40,648 nt of DNA from Agarivorans sp. Toyoura001 (GTDB lineage Bacteria > Pseudomonadota > Gammaproteobacteria > Enterobacterales > Celerinatantimonadaceae): assembly GCF_005405585.1 (NCBI RefSeq), contig NZ_BJEQ01000028.1, positions 1 to 40,648 of the forward strand, given 5' to 3'. Below are positions 1 through 7,663 of this stretch, one piece after another. Made by a program: the position numbers and the translations under genes. The notes below the pieces were generated by a model. The model was not told the origin of the DNA and did not search any database. It saw nothing but the letters and a program-made list of their open reading frames with translations. Position 1 is the stretch's first letter. Every line of letters starts with the position of its first letter.

Positions 1-86
1 TCGATGCGCGCTACGACACCTAATTTAAAGGCTAAGGTGTAATCTCGTTGTGTGCGCTTACGGCTTGAGTTAATGGGTGTTGTCAT
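1..86 (-). CDS. Transposase OrfA, N-terminal fragment (cut by window edge)
   Basis: The first 28 codons of a transposase run off the left edge. The peptide begins MTTPINSSRKRTQRDYTLAF, then KLGVVARI; the basic start followed by a Y-x-x-x-FKL-x-V-V segment resembles the helix-turn-helix start of IS3-family OrfA proteins. An AGAGGA ribosome binding site lies 7 to 8 bases before the ATG, inside a perfect 8-bp hairpin (84-104) that also covers the start codon. One silent difference (GTC here, GTT in the right copy) separates the two copies. Whether the gene is intact cannot be seen. Confidence 0.75.
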   Translation of the reverse strand, partial: MTTPINSSRKRTQRDYTLAFKLGVVARI

Positions 87-127
87 AAAGACGTCCTCTT
101 TATGTCAACCTATTTCCGGACGGGACA
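1..127 (-). mobile_element. Left IS copy, 5' end only (IS3-like)
   Basis: Bases 1-129 are the reverse complement of the right window end (40521-40648) with a single difference (position 15 against 40635). The element end reads TGTCCCGTCCGG on the minus strand, and the first codons of a transposase OrfA follow inward. Only the 5' end is in the window; the rest lies beyond base 1. The outer boundary is taken as the TG/CA dinucleotide typical of IS3-family ends; the two extra shared bases (AT) could belong to the element or be coincidence. The copy lies just past the terminator of ruvX and is transcribed in the same direction as ruvX. The family assignment rests on the short OrfA N-terminus and is tentative. 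Confidence 0.85.
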
Positions 128-132
128 ATGCA

Positions 133-171
133 ACATAAAAAAGCCTCGATACTCTCGAGGCTTTTTTATGT
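133..171 (-). terminator. Intrinsic terminator of ruvX
   Basis: A GC-rich stem (AAGCCTCGA / TCGAGGCTT, 5-base loop) is flanked by A and T tracts, so the palindrome extends to 17 bp. It starts 9 bases after the ruvX stop. On the minus strand the T tract is followed by 7 bases and then the IS end. Confidence 0.9.
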
Positions 172-179
172 TTGTAAGC

Positions 180-608
180 TTAATATTGTTCTGCGCACCA
201 GCTTTCAAAGATAAGAGCGGCTGCTAGGCTGTCTACCGCGCCTTTTTCAAGGGCTTTATAGCCACCTAATTCAAATAACTTTTCTTTGGCATCTACTGTG
301 GTTAGTCGTTCGTCTTGCATCGCAATTTGGTAGCCAAAGCGGCCGTGTAAGCGGTTGGCGAACTTCTTGGCGCGGCTCGTAATGTCTTGCTCGGTACCGT
401 CCATATTCAGCGGTAAACCAATCACTAATAAATCAGGCTGCCATTGTTCTAGTAGCTTTTCCAATAGGGGCCATGAAGGGATCCCATCTTGTGCTTTAAT
501 TGCGGTTAATGGCTTAGCGCTGCCGGTGAGTTCTTGACCAATGGCTACGCCAATGCTTTTGGTTCCAAAATCAAAAGCCAGTACTGAACGTTCTCCATCG
601 CGCGCCAT
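180..608 (-). CDS. ruvX: Pre-16S rRNA nuclease / Holliday-junction resolvase-like RuvX (YqgF)
   Basis: The 142-residue protein has the usual length for the YqgF/RuvX family, an RNase H-fold nuclease that matures the 5' end of 16S rRNA and was earlier proposed as a Holliday junction resolvase. Visible family motifs are the N-terminal [12 protein letters not shown] (catalytic Asp on strand 1), [10 protein letters not shown] in the middle, the DERLTT segment, and the C-terminal acidic [11 protein letters not shown]. It is the last gene of the minus-strand group sprT-rsmE-gshB-yqgE-ruvX, an arrangement shared with Escherichia coli apart from endA. A strong terminator follows directly. The ATG at 608 gives a nine-residue lead before the first strand, as in relatives. 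Confidence 0.95.
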   Translation of the reverse strand: MARDGERSVLAFDFGTKSIGVAIGQELTGSAKPLTAIKAQDGIPSWPLLEKLLEQWQPDLLVIGLPLNMDGTEQDITSRAKKFANRLHGRFGYQIAMQDERLTTVDAKEKLFELGGYKALEKGAVDSLAAALIFESWCAEQY

Positions 609-702
609 TATGTTCGCCCTGCTGGTTTAGTGTTAGAGGGCTGCCATAAACCTAGCCAAGCTGCACTTAGAGTTAAGCAAGAACGATGTTGATGTGTGTT
701 CA

Positions 703-1266
703 TTACGCGTGTCCTACTTGGCTAGATAGTTGCCAAATATCGATACCTAAATGATTGGCCGCGGCTTCCCAGCGCTTATGGCTTGGTGTCCTAAAAATGA
801 TATCGGTACTGGCGGGCAGGGTTAGCCAAGAGTTTTCGGCAATCTCTTGCTCTAACTGACCCGCTTCCCAGCTGGCGTAACCTAAGGTAACAATGTATTC
901 ACTGGGTTGAGAATCTGTGCCTAGGGTATCGAGCACATCTTTTGAGGTGGTCACCATCAGTTCATCGCTTATTTCTAAGCTACTACTAAAGCCTTTAACT
1001 GGCGAGTGCAAAACAAAACCGCGCTCTTGAGCCACTGGTCCACCTTGGTAAACCGGTTTATCTAAATCTTGGCGGATCATTTCTACCTGATCTTGCAATT
1101 CTATTTGCTCTAGCAACGACTCTACCGATAGATCGACAGGTACATTGATGACTAGGCCCATAGCGCCTTCATCGTTGTGCTCGCAAAGGTAAACTACCGA
1201 GCGCTTAAAGAACGGGTCGTTCAGGCTCGGCATGGCGATTAAAAACTGGTTTTGCAGGGTATTCAT
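703..1266 (-). CDS. yqgE: YqgE/AlgH (UPF0301) family protein
   Basis: The 187-residue cytoplasmic protein belongs to the YqgE/AlgH family, whose biochemical role is unsettled (AlgH was linked to alginate regulation in Pseudomonas). Family signatures are FLIAMPSLNDPFFKRSVVYL near the N-terminus, CEHNDEGAMGLVIN, the YQGGPVAQERGFVLH segment, and LGYASWEAGQLEQEI towards the C-terminus. The start at 1266 (MNTLQNQFLIAMP) matches relatives; an in-frame TTG three codons upstream is possible and has a somewhat better placed AAGG, but is less likely. It lies between gshB and ruvX, the classic position. A gap of 94 bases separates it from ruvX, with no clear terminator. Confidence 0.93.
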   Translation of the reverse strand: MNTLQNQFLIAMPSLNDPFFKRSVVYLCEHNDEGAMGLVINVPVDLSVESLLEQIELQDQVEMIRQDLDKPVYQGGPVAQERGFVLHSPVKGFSSSLEISDELMVTTSKDVLDTLGTDSQPSEYIVTLGYASWEAGQLEQEIAENSWLTLPASTDIIFRTPSHKRWEAAANHLGIDIWQLSSQVGHA

Positions 1267-1293
1267 TGCGTCCAAATTAAACCTTACTACTGT

Positions 1294-2250
1294 CTAGGTT
1301 GATGCTTTAAGTCTAGCTTCAATCGCATCCATTAACTTGCCAGTGATAGATATATCATAGGCGGCTTCAATCTCTTTTATACAAGTTGGGCTGGTAACGT
1401 TAATTTCGGTGACTTTATCGCCAATCACGTCTAAGCCCACAAAGACTAAGCCCTTTTCTTTAAGAGATGGACCAATGGAGTTGGCAATGTTCCAATCGCT
1501 TTCAGAAAGCGGTTGTGCAACACCACGGCCTCCTGCTGCTAAGTTACCGCGAGTTTCTCCTTTAGAGGGAATGCGCGCTAAGCAATAAGGCATTGGCTCG
1601 CCGTCTACAATCAAAATACGCTTATCACCATCTACAATCTCGGGGATGAACTTTTGCGCCATGCAATATTCTTGACCGTGATTGGTGAGGGTTTCTAAGA
1701 TTACGCCTACATTAGGATCGCCATCTTTTAGGCGGAATATAGACGCGCCACCCATGCCGTCTAGCGGCTTCATAATGACGTCTTTATGTTGTTGATGAAA
1801 CGCTTTAAGACGCGGCATGTCGCTACTAACTAAGGTCGTTGGCGTAAATTCAGAGAACCATGCGGTAAACAGCTTTTCGTTGGCGTCACGTAGGCTTTGT
1901 GGCTTGTTAATAATTAAACTGCCTTCAGCTTCTGCGCGCTCTAGTATGTAGGTGGCGTAAATAAATTCAGTATCAAAAGGTGGATCTTTACGCATCAGTA
2001 TCACGTCGAGCTCACTGAGGCTCTGGTCTACTTGGCTGCCAAGTTCGTACCAAGATTGGGGATTCTCTTGTACCGCAAGTGGGCGCATATTGGCCGCCGC
2101 ACGGCCGCCATCTAAGTAAAGATCTTGCATTTCCATGTAGTAAATTTCGTAGCCGCGCTTTTGCGCTTCCATCAACATGGCAAAGCTTGAGTCTTTTTTA
2201 ATGTTAATGTTGGCGATGGGGTCCATCACGATACCGAGTTTAATACTCAT
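1294..2250 (-). CDS. gshB: Glutathione synthetase
   Basis: This 318-residue ATP-grasp enzyme joins gamma-glutamylcysteine and glycine to make glutathione, using ATP in the cytosol. The N-terminus (KLGIVMDPIANINIKKDSSF) is the family's GSH-binding start. Further hallmarks are the RKDPPFDTEFIYATYILE segment, the glycine-rich ATP loop DGMGGASIFR, and the metal- and ATP-binding VGLDVIGDKVTEINVTSPT near the C-terminus. Length is normal (E. coli 316). The ATG directly follows the rsmE stop codon (TAAATG on the minus strand), which indicates translational coupling. Confidence 0.97.
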   Translation of the reverse strand: MSIKLGIVMDPIANINIKKDSSFAMLMEAQKRGYEIYYMEMQDLYLDGGRAAANMRPLAVQENPQSWYELGSQVDQSLSELDVILMRKDPPFDTEFIYATYILERAEAEGSLIINKPQSLRDANEKLFTAWFSEFTPTTLVSSDMPRLKAFHQQHKDVIMKPLDGMGGASIFRLKDGDPNVGVILETLTNHGQEYCMAQKFIPEIVDGDKRILIVDGEPMPYCLARIPSKGETRGNLAAGGRGVAQPLSESDWNIANSIGPSLKEKGLVFVGLDVIGDKVTEINVTSPTCIKEIEAAYDISITGKLMDAIEARLKAST

Positions 2251-2982
2251 TTATGCTAAGTCTCCAAATTGACACTGCAAAGCGGTGATTGCCGTTAATG
2301 CGGCGGTTTCTGTGCGCAATACACGGGGGCCTAAAATGGTCTCTTGAAATTGGTATTGATTACATACTTCAATTTCTTGAGCACTTAAGCCGCCTTCTGG
2401 CCCAATTAGTAAGCGTACTCCATTTTCAGGAGTAGGCAGGGTCTTAATGCTATATGGGGCCTTTGGATGCAAATTCAACTTCATTGCTGATGAGGTCTCG
2501 CTAGCCCATTGCTCTAAACTTTGTAGCTGTGCTACTTCAGGCACGATGCTTCTGCCTGATTGCTCGCAGGCAGCGATTGCAATTTTTTGCCATTGCTGGC
2601 GTTTTTTCTCGAACCGTTCTTGATTCAGTTTTACGCCACAGCGCTCGCTGGTAAGAGGGGTAATTTTGTTTACGCCTAGCTCTACAGATTTTTGAATGGT
2701 GAATTCCATGCGATCACCACGAGAAATAACTTGGCCTAGGTGGATATCTAGCGGTGATTCAGAATCATTGATATGCACTTCAGTAATTTTTACCGATACA
2801 TGCTTTTTACTGCTGCTCTCAATGATGGCTGGGTAGTTGTTGCCATCGCTATTAAATAGCTCGAGTAGCTGACCTGCTTCCATTCTTAATACTCGGCCCA
2901 CATGATTAGCGGCTTCTTCATCTAGCTCTGTGAGTTGATGTAGCGCGAGCGATTGAGACTGATAAATACGAGGAATGCGCAT
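2251..2982 (-). CDS. rsmE: 16S rRNA (uracil-1498-N3)-methyltransferase RsmE
   Basis: The 243-residue SPOUT-class methyltransferase methylates U1498 in helix 44 of 16S rRNA using S-adenosylmethionine. Seen in the sequence: the N-terminal PUA-like part ([24 protein letters not shown]), the central [19 protein letters not shown], and the C-terminal knot motifs [14 protein letters not shown] and [16 protein letters not shown]. It is adjacent to gshB without a gap. In E. coli endA sits between sprT and rsmE; here no gene separates them. Confidence 0.96.
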   Translation of the reverse strand: MRIPRIYQSQSLALHQLTELDEEAANHVGRVLRMEAGQLLELFNSDGNNYPAIIESSSKKHVSVKITEVHINDSESPLDIHLGQVISRGDRMEFTIQKSVELGVNKITPLTSERCGVKLNQERFEKKRQQWQKIAIAACEQSGRSIVPEVAQLQSLEQWASETSSAMKLNLHPKAPYSIKTLPTPENGVRLLIGPEGGLSAQEIEVCNQYQFQETILGPRVLRTETAALTAITALQCQFGDLA

Positions 2983-3038
2983 GGTAAAAAGGTGGCTCCG
3001 TAATCTAGCAAGAAAAATGGTTGGTTTTACTGCTAAAG

Positions 3039-3061
3039 AATAAACCTATTGCTGGTTTATT
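3039..3061 (-). terminator. Weak hairpin after sprT
   Basis: An 8-bp perfect inverted repeat (AATAAACC / GGTTTATT, 7-base loop) lies about 40 bases past the sprT stop. The stem is AT-rich and the minus strand continues CTTTAGC, without a real T tract, so termination would be inefficient. Confidence 0.35.
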
Positions 3062-3103
3062 CCCAGCAACTCTATGAATCTGGGAAGGATAAGGTACCTC
3101 TCT

Positions 3104-3574
3104 TCACTGACTTATTTGAAGAACCTGTCTGCAGGTGCGGCATTGATAGCTCGCGCCTTTAAGTACCTTGTTGTGGCGACGGATGCTGAGCAGGTGACTT
3201 TGGCACGCACAGCGGTATTCAACGCTGTTGATTTTTATGCTTTCAAGCGAGTAGTTATGGGTGGTGTGCGGCGGGCAGTTAAATACGTTTAACATAATGG
3301 CTTGCCACTCTTTACCGTGTGGTTTTACGCGGCCATACACCGCATGGCAGATGATATGGGCGACTTCATGAGGAACGGTTTGTGCTAGAAAGTGTTCAGG
3401 TTGCTGCTGATAAAAGTGGGCATTAAAGCGCAAACGCCAGCGGCTTAAGTTAGCACTGCCTGCCACTTTGCTATTACGCGCCGACAACAGTATTTCTGGG
3501 CGGGTAAATGTTCGCTCAAAAAAAGTCTCAGCTTGGATAAAGCAATTTTCTACGGTTTGGTTTAGGCGTTGCAC
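3104..3574 (-). CDS. sprT: SprT family zinc metallopeptidase-like protein
   Basis: The 156-residue protein carries the zincin motif HEVAHIICH (H-E-x-x-H-x-x-x-H) after VPHE, followed by GRVKPHGKEWQAIM, the family signature of SprT, the bacterial relative of the eukaryotic DNA-protein crosslink protease Spartan. The C-terminus has a zinc-ribbon-like pattern (CAC then CRTC). The bacterial function is not well defined. The start is GTG at 3574, with a GGAGA 12 bases upstream, a long spacing, so the exact start is uncertain. It lies between metK and rsmE on the minus strand, as in E. coli, but without endA and galP. Confidence 0.93.
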   Translation of the reverse strand: MQRLNQTVENCFIQAETFFERTFTRPEILLSARNSKVAGSANLSRWRLRFNAHFYQQQPEHFLAQTVPHEVAHIICHAVYGRVKPHGKEWQAIMLNVFNCPPHTTHNYSLESIKINSVEYRCACQSHLLSIRRHNKVLKGASYQCRTCRQVLQISQ

Positions 3575-3624
3575 GCTAACTTGAGTTCTCCATAGTGTTA
3601 AATGGTCAGTAATGTTTAACGATC

Positions 3625-3666
3625 AAAAAAGCCGAAAGGATAATCAAGGATTATACGCTTTCGGCT
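3625..3666 (-). terminator. Intrinsic terminator of metK
   Basis: The outer stem AGCCGAAAG / CTTTCGGCT encloses an inner perfect stem ATAATC / GATTAT with a 3-base loop, so nearly the whole segment folds into one long hairpin. The minus strand ends in six T residues followed by GATC. It lies 25 bases past the metK stop. Confidence 0.92.
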
Positions 3667-3690
3667 TAGCTTGGCGAGTTTACCTCTGGC

Positions 3691-4842
3691 TTATAGGCCA
3701 GCTTCGCTCTTTAGTAACTCTGCTTTATCAGTCGCTTCCCAAGGGAATTCTTCACGACCAAAGTGGCCGTAAGCCGCTGTTGCTTTGTAGATGGGACGCT
3801 CCAAATCTAGCATGCTTAGAATACCGTAAGGGCGTAGATCGAAGTGTTTGCGTACTAATGCAACCAATTTGTCGTCGGCAATTTTGCCTGTACCAAAGGT
3901 TTCAATGCTAATTGAGGTAGGCTCTGCAACACCAATGGCGTAAGACACTTGAATTTCACAGCGGTCTGCTAAACCTGCAGCCACAATGTTCTTAGCTACG
4001 TAACGACCAGCATAAGCTGCACTACGGTCTACTTTTGAAGGATCTTTACCAGAGAATGCACCGCCGCCATGACGCGCCATGCCGCCGTAGGTATCTACAA
4101 TAATTTTACGACCGGTTAAACCACAGTCACCCATTGGGCCACCAATTACAAAACGACCAGTTGGGTTTATATGGTATTGAGTATTTTCATTTAACCATTG
4201 CGCTGGCAATACTGGCTTAATGATCTCTTCCATTACTGCTTCACGTAAATCGGCAGTAGAAATGCTGTCACAATGCTGAGTAGATAACACGACCGCGTCA
4301 ACGCCAGTGATGATGCCGTTTTCGTAAGCAAAGGTGACTTGCGATTTTGCATCTGGGCGTAACCAATCTAAGGTGCCATTTTTACGTACTTCTGCTTGGC
4401 GCTTAACCAACAGATGCGAGTAAGTGATAGGGGCAGGCATCAATACGTCGGTTTCATTGGTGGCATAACCAAACATTAAACCTTGGTCGCCAGCGCCTTG
4501 TTCTTCTGGGCGAGAGCGGTCAACACCTTGGTTAATGTCTGGGCTTTGCTTGCCCACAACGTTGAGTACCGCACAAGAATCGGCATCAAAGCCCATGTCT
4601 GAGTGGGTGTAACCTATGTCGCGCACAGTTGAGCGAGTAATCTCTTCAATATCAACCCAAGCTGAGGTGTTAATTTCACCACCTACCATTACCATGCCGG
4701 TTTTTACGTAAGTTTCACAGGCTACACGTGCCTTAGGGTCTTGCTCTAAGATTGCGTCTAATACTGCGTCAGAGATTTGATCTGCAATTTTATCTGGATG
4801 CCCTTCAGACACTGATTCTGAAGTAAATAAATGAGTAGCCAT
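3691..4842 (-). CDS. metK: S-adenosylmethionine synthetase
   Basis: The 383-residue enzyme makes S-adenosylmethionine from methionine and ATP. Motifs seen: GHPDK (residues 14-18), the methionine-loop region around [10 protein letters not shown], and the glycine-rich [19 protein letters not shown]. The start at 4842 ([18 protein letters not shown]) was chosen because it matches the universal N-terminus; an in-frame start 15 codons upstream at 4887 would place the coding region across the promoter and operator. A monocistronic layout is suggested by its own promoter, a candidate MetJ operator and a strong terminator. It supplies the methyl donor used by RsmE and others but is not obviously co-transcribed with them. 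Confidence 0.98.
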   Translation of the reverse strand: MATHLFTSESVSEGHPDKIADQISDAVLDAILEQDPKARVACETYVKTGMVMVGGEINTSAWVDIEEITRSTVRDIGYTHSDMGFDADSCAVLNVVGKQSPDINQGVDRSRPEEQGAGDQGLMFGYATNETDVLMPAPITYSHLLVKRQAEVRKNGTLDWLRPDAKSQVTFAYENGIITGVDAVVLSTQHCDSISTADLREAVMEEIIKPVLPAQWLNENTQYHINPTGRFVIGGPMGDCGLTGRKIIVDTYGGMARHGGGAFSGKDPSKVDRSAAYAGRYVAKNIVAAGLADRCEIQVSYAIGVAEPTSISIETFGTGKIADDKLVALVRKHFDLRPYGILSMLDLERPIYKATAAYGHFGREEFPWEATDKAELLKSEAGL

Positions 4843-4865
4843 GTTTATATCTCGTAAATGATTAT

Positions 4866-4903
4866 ATACGTATGGATGTTTTACCATCTGGACGTCTATT
4901 CTA
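4866..4903 (-). promoter_or_regulatory. metK promoter -10 and candidate MetJ operator (four tandem met boxes)
   Basis: On the minus strand a -10-like TAGAAT (4898-4903) is followed without a gap by four consecutive 8-mers (4897 down to 4866): AGACGTCC, AGATGGTA, AAACATCC, ATACGTAT. Against the met box AGACGTCT they match at 7, 4, 5 and 6 positions. MetJ binds tandem 8-bp met boxes, and metK is a regular MetJ target in gammaproteobacteria. The array would cover the transcription start and the early leader, so bound MetJ with S-adenosylmethionine would block transcription. metJ itself is not in the window. Confidence 0.65.
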
Positions 4904-5195
4904 AGTGAGGGTTTACAGATTTGCTAGCGCTTATTAATGAAAAAAATTCACCTTAGTGGATTAGTTTTGTTGTATTGGTTTGTTTTGCTTAGTGCTGGAT
5001 AGTGCTGACAGGATGCTTGGCAGGCGTTTATTCAATGCTCATTCACCATTCTATCTTAAGAATAAGGGGGCTAACTGGTGGCCTTAAATGTGTTCAATTC
5101 GGGCTGGTGATATATCTTAAAGGGGAATGGTAGTGCTTCTTTATGGCTTATTAAGAACCTAACAAAATGGATATTGTCGCTAGTGTATAAAGATA
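4904..5195. other. Intergenic stretch without recognisable gene
   Basis: Between the metK promoter and the terminator at 5196 the sequence is AT-rich. No open frame with a family resemblance, tRNA-like fold or long repeat was seen. The upstream elements of the metK promoter must lie in its left part. Confidence 0.6.
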
Positions 5196-5222
5196 ACTTA
5201 GCCGCCTCGGGGGCGGCTAAGT
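5196..5222 (-). terminator. Terminator hairpin after the exported thioredoxin-like gene
   Basis: A perfect 11-bp GC-rich inverted repeat (ACTTAGCCGCC / GGCGGCTAAGT, 5-base loop) lies 28 bases past the stop at 5250. The minus strand continues TATCTTTATAC, only moderately T-rich. Confidence 0.7.
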
Positions 5223-5249
5223 GTTTCCAGCTTTAATTAAGCGGCTTTA

Positions 5250-5795
5250 TTAAGGCTTGCCGAGTTCATGCTTAATCCAGTTGCTCATGTTTTGGCGAGT
5301 TTCTAGTCCGGTTTTTCGCGCAATTTCTTTATCGCCACGTACCACTAATAATATTGGTAGGGTAGAAACTTGATATTTGCTACGCGCAGATTTGTCTTTA
5401 CTGAGATTGATGAGCTCAATTTTCTTTTCGTTCTGCTGGTTATAAATCATCACCAAATCAGCTTGGATCTTACTTTCGTCATTACGGTCATGCACAAAAG
5501 ACACTAAACGTAAGGGGGGGCGAGGGCTACGCACTAAATCTAGGCATTGGCCATTATCACCGTATTCTTTACATGACCAAATGAATTCATAGTACTCAAG
5601 ACGTTGTGAGTAGAAGTATTGGCCAGCATCAAATTTTTTGAGGCTAGGTATTTGTTTAGTGCTTACACCATACTTATCGGTGAAGCTTTCTATAACCCGA
5701 CTATTAGGGCGGAAAGTGGTGGTTTCGGTATTGACTGAAGCTAAAACTTGGCTAGGTAACATAGCCATTATTAACAGTACAACTAGGCGGCGCAT
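5250..5795 (-). CDS. Exported protein with thioredoxin-like C-terminal half, function unknown
   Basis: The 181-residue protein starts with a clear signal peptide (MRRLVVLLIMAMLPSQVLAS, cleavage after VLA), so it should be periplasmic. I do not recognise a named family. The C-terminal part runs KYQVSTLPILLVVRGDKEIARKTGL, which looks like the second half of a thioredoxin fold: a cis-proline-like T-L-P, a beta hairpin, then a G and a terminal helix. There is no CxxC motif; the two cysteines of the middle region (WSCKEYGDNGQC) are eight residues apart and could form a disulfide. It sits alone between metK and the CLC gene, with its own terminator. A 17-bp palindrome at 5870-5886 lies about 75 bases upstream of its start. 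Confidence 0.7.
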   Translation of the reverse strand: MRRLVVLLIMAMLPSQVLASVNTETTTFRPNSRVIESFTDKYGVSTKQIPSLKKFDAGQYFYSQRLEYYEFIWSCKEYGDNGQCLDLVRSPRPPLRLVSFVHDRNDESKIQADLVMIYNQQNEKKIELINLSKDKSARSKYQVSTLPILLVVRGDKEIARKTGLETRQNMSNWIKHELGKP

Positions 5796-6183
5796 AAAAA
5801 ATTTCCCTCTATAAATACAAAGCCACTATTAATATCTCTGGCATAGTAGATCACTCTAAGCCGTAAGCCCACAGTAATTTACTGTGATAGCGCTCTCATT
5901 TTTAAATAAACCAAATATTTAAGTGAATAGTTGCTGGTTGAGGTGATTGTATAGGTTAAATCAATACTTTAGAGGCAAAGCTTTATCTTGCTTAATAAGG
6001 GATTATCCGTTTATACAACTCTACTCAACCGCCTAGGGTTGGTTTTTATGAAATAGCACTGCATCTATTGGTTATGCAAGTTTGCGGGTTGAGTTCTTGT
6101 TGCTTGATTAAGTTAGCGAGTAGGCCACTCAGATGAAGATATATTGACGGCAGCATCGGCACATAAATAGTCGTCAATTTGAA
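5796..6183. other. Intergenic region with one 17-bp palindrome
   Basis: This 388-base AT-rich stretch between two minus-strand genes holds a perfect palindrome at 5870-5886 (CACAGTAA-T-TTACTGTG). It also holds a small hairpin at 6026-6041 followed by T residues on the plus strand, and a widely spaced inverted repeat (ATTGACG / CGTCAAT) just past the CLC gene. No coding region was recognised. Confidence 0.55.
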
Positions 6184-7455
6184 TTAGTGTTGTTGTAATT
6201 GTTCGTTGTTTAAGGTTTTGTTTTCTTCTTTTACCAGTACTGGGCTATTGATTAAGCGGATCTGGGCATTAAGTAATTGTTGCTCGATCAAACTAGGCGA
6301 ACGGAATAGATACTTGGCAACAGCGCTGGCACACAAACAGGCCACAATCGCCGGCAGCACAATCTCTACTTGTAGGGTTTGTTCGGTAATGAGTAAGAAT
6401 GCGGCCCAAGGAGTGCGAAAAACAGCACCAAACATTGCGCCCATGCCAACGATAACAAGCATCGAGTTGGGGGCATTGGGAATTACATTACCGATAATGC
6501 TACCTAAAATTCCACCAATCACTAACATGGGCCCTAAGCTCCCGCCAGGCAAAGCAAAGGCTAAGGCTACTGTGGTGAGTACTATTCTGGCAAGCAGCCA
6601 CAGGTGTTGTTCAGTTAAGGCTAATTCCCAGCTCAATAAGCCATTTGGAGTAATGGGCTCTAAACCTAACCAGTGTGGATTAATTACTCCCGCTAAGGCA
6701 GTGATACCTGCAGCGATAGCCACTGCATAACTGCGCTTAAGTGTTGGAATAGAACGAATCGCTCGCACCAATAAAGTGGCAAATAAACCACACAACATGC
6801 CAAGCAACGCAAATTGAGGCAGCTCCGTCCAAGTAAACGATTGGTCGGGGAGGTCGATGCTTAACATACTGCCACCATGTAGATCGGAAACAACGCTAGC
6901 CGTATAGGCGCATATTGCAATGGTAGCAATTGAGCGCCAATTAAAGCGACGCATTACTAATTCGTAGGCAATTACGGTGCCGGCAAGCGGCGCATTAAAT
7001 AAAGCTGCTACTGCTGCCGCCGTGCCGCAAGCGACACTTAAGCGAATTTGTCCTTGAGTAAGGCGAGCGGCGTGGGAGAGATTACTGGCCACTACTGCGG
7101 TAAGGTAACAAGCAGGCCCAACTACGCCAACAGCGAAACCACCCCAAGTAAGTATTAGTCCCACTGCGAATTGATAAGCTAAATTGCCCCAATGAAGTTG
7201 CCCTTCATCAAAATGGTAGGCTTTAACCACAAAAATTAAACCCACTTGTTTGTAGTTAGCAAACAGCCGTTCAAGAAACAAGATGCTTAAGGCCGCGAGT
7301 AAAGGAAGCGAGTATGGTGGAAGGGGCTGATTAAGCAAAAGATTAGGATTAAGGTGGGCAAGGTCGCTAAATAGCAAGGCAATACCACTAGAGAACAAAC
7401 CAATGAACAGGTAAACAAAAAAACTGCGGCTGCGAAATGCAAAATTATTTGCCAT
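6184..7455 (-). CDS. Divergent CLC-family chloride channel/transporter
   Basis: The 423-residue, strongly hydrophobic inner-membrane protein has about ten to twelve membrane segments. CLC family features: GGFAVGVVGPACYL at the position of the G-R-E-G-P motif, NAPLAGTVIAYEL (helix G/H region, with a Glu matching the internal proton glutamate E203 of E. coli ClcA), and PGGSLGPMLVIGGILGS for the third selectivity motif. Two canonical elements are missing: the GSGIP motif is not recognisable (the aligned region reads QVGLIFVVK), and the gating glutamate is replaced by Val in GVVGP. It may therefore be an uncoupled channel or carry another anion. The ATG at 7455 has GAGGGACGG upstream at a long spacing. 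Confidence 0.85.
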   Translation of the reverse strand: MANNFAFRSRSFFVYLFIGLFSSGIALLFSDLAHLNPNLLLNQPLPPYSLPLLAALSILFLERLFANYKQVGLIFVVKAYHFDEGQLHWGNLAYQFAVGLILTWGGFAVGVVGPACYLTAVVASNLSHAARLTQGQIRLSVACGTAAAVAALFNAPLAGTVIAYELVMRRFNWRSIATIAICAYTASVVSDLHGGSMLSIDLPDQSFTWTELPQFALLGMLCGLFATLLVRAIRSIPTLKRSYAVAIAAGITALAGVINPHWLGLEPITPNGLLSWELALTEQHLWLLARIVLTTVALAFALPGGSLGPMLVIGGILGSIIGNVIPNAPNSMLVIVGMGAMFGAVFRTPWAAFLLITEQTLQVEIVLPAIVACLCASAVAKYLFRSPSLIEQQLLNAQIRLINSPVLVKEENKTLNNEQLQQH

Positions 7456-7663
7456 CTAGTTGGTTTACCGTCCCTCAATATTTCTTGTATCAAGACTTTA
7501 TCACGTCCTTGTCAGCTGTAAATATGTGTTTGCTTAAGCAATTAGCAGAGTTTTTTAATAAATCTGGTTATTCTTTTTAGATATTTATTGAGTAACACCG
7601 TTGACTTTGTGACAATACGCGCCTCTCGACACCCTATAGCCCTAATATTTGCAGGAGAAATTC

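Noticed and set aside
4843-4887. Longer metK start at 4887
   Set aside because: It would extend the coding region into the promoter and operator, and the universal N-terminus begins at 4842.
6026-6050. Small RNA ending in a terminator (CAACC / GGTTG followed by TTTTT on the plus strand)
   Set aside because: Only a 5-bp stem and no recognisable promoter upstream; too weak to call.
6143-6179. Inverted repeat ATTGACG / CGTCAAT after the CLC gene as its terminator
   Set aside because: A 7-bp AT-rich stem with a loop of more than 20 bases and no T tract; termination is not convincing.
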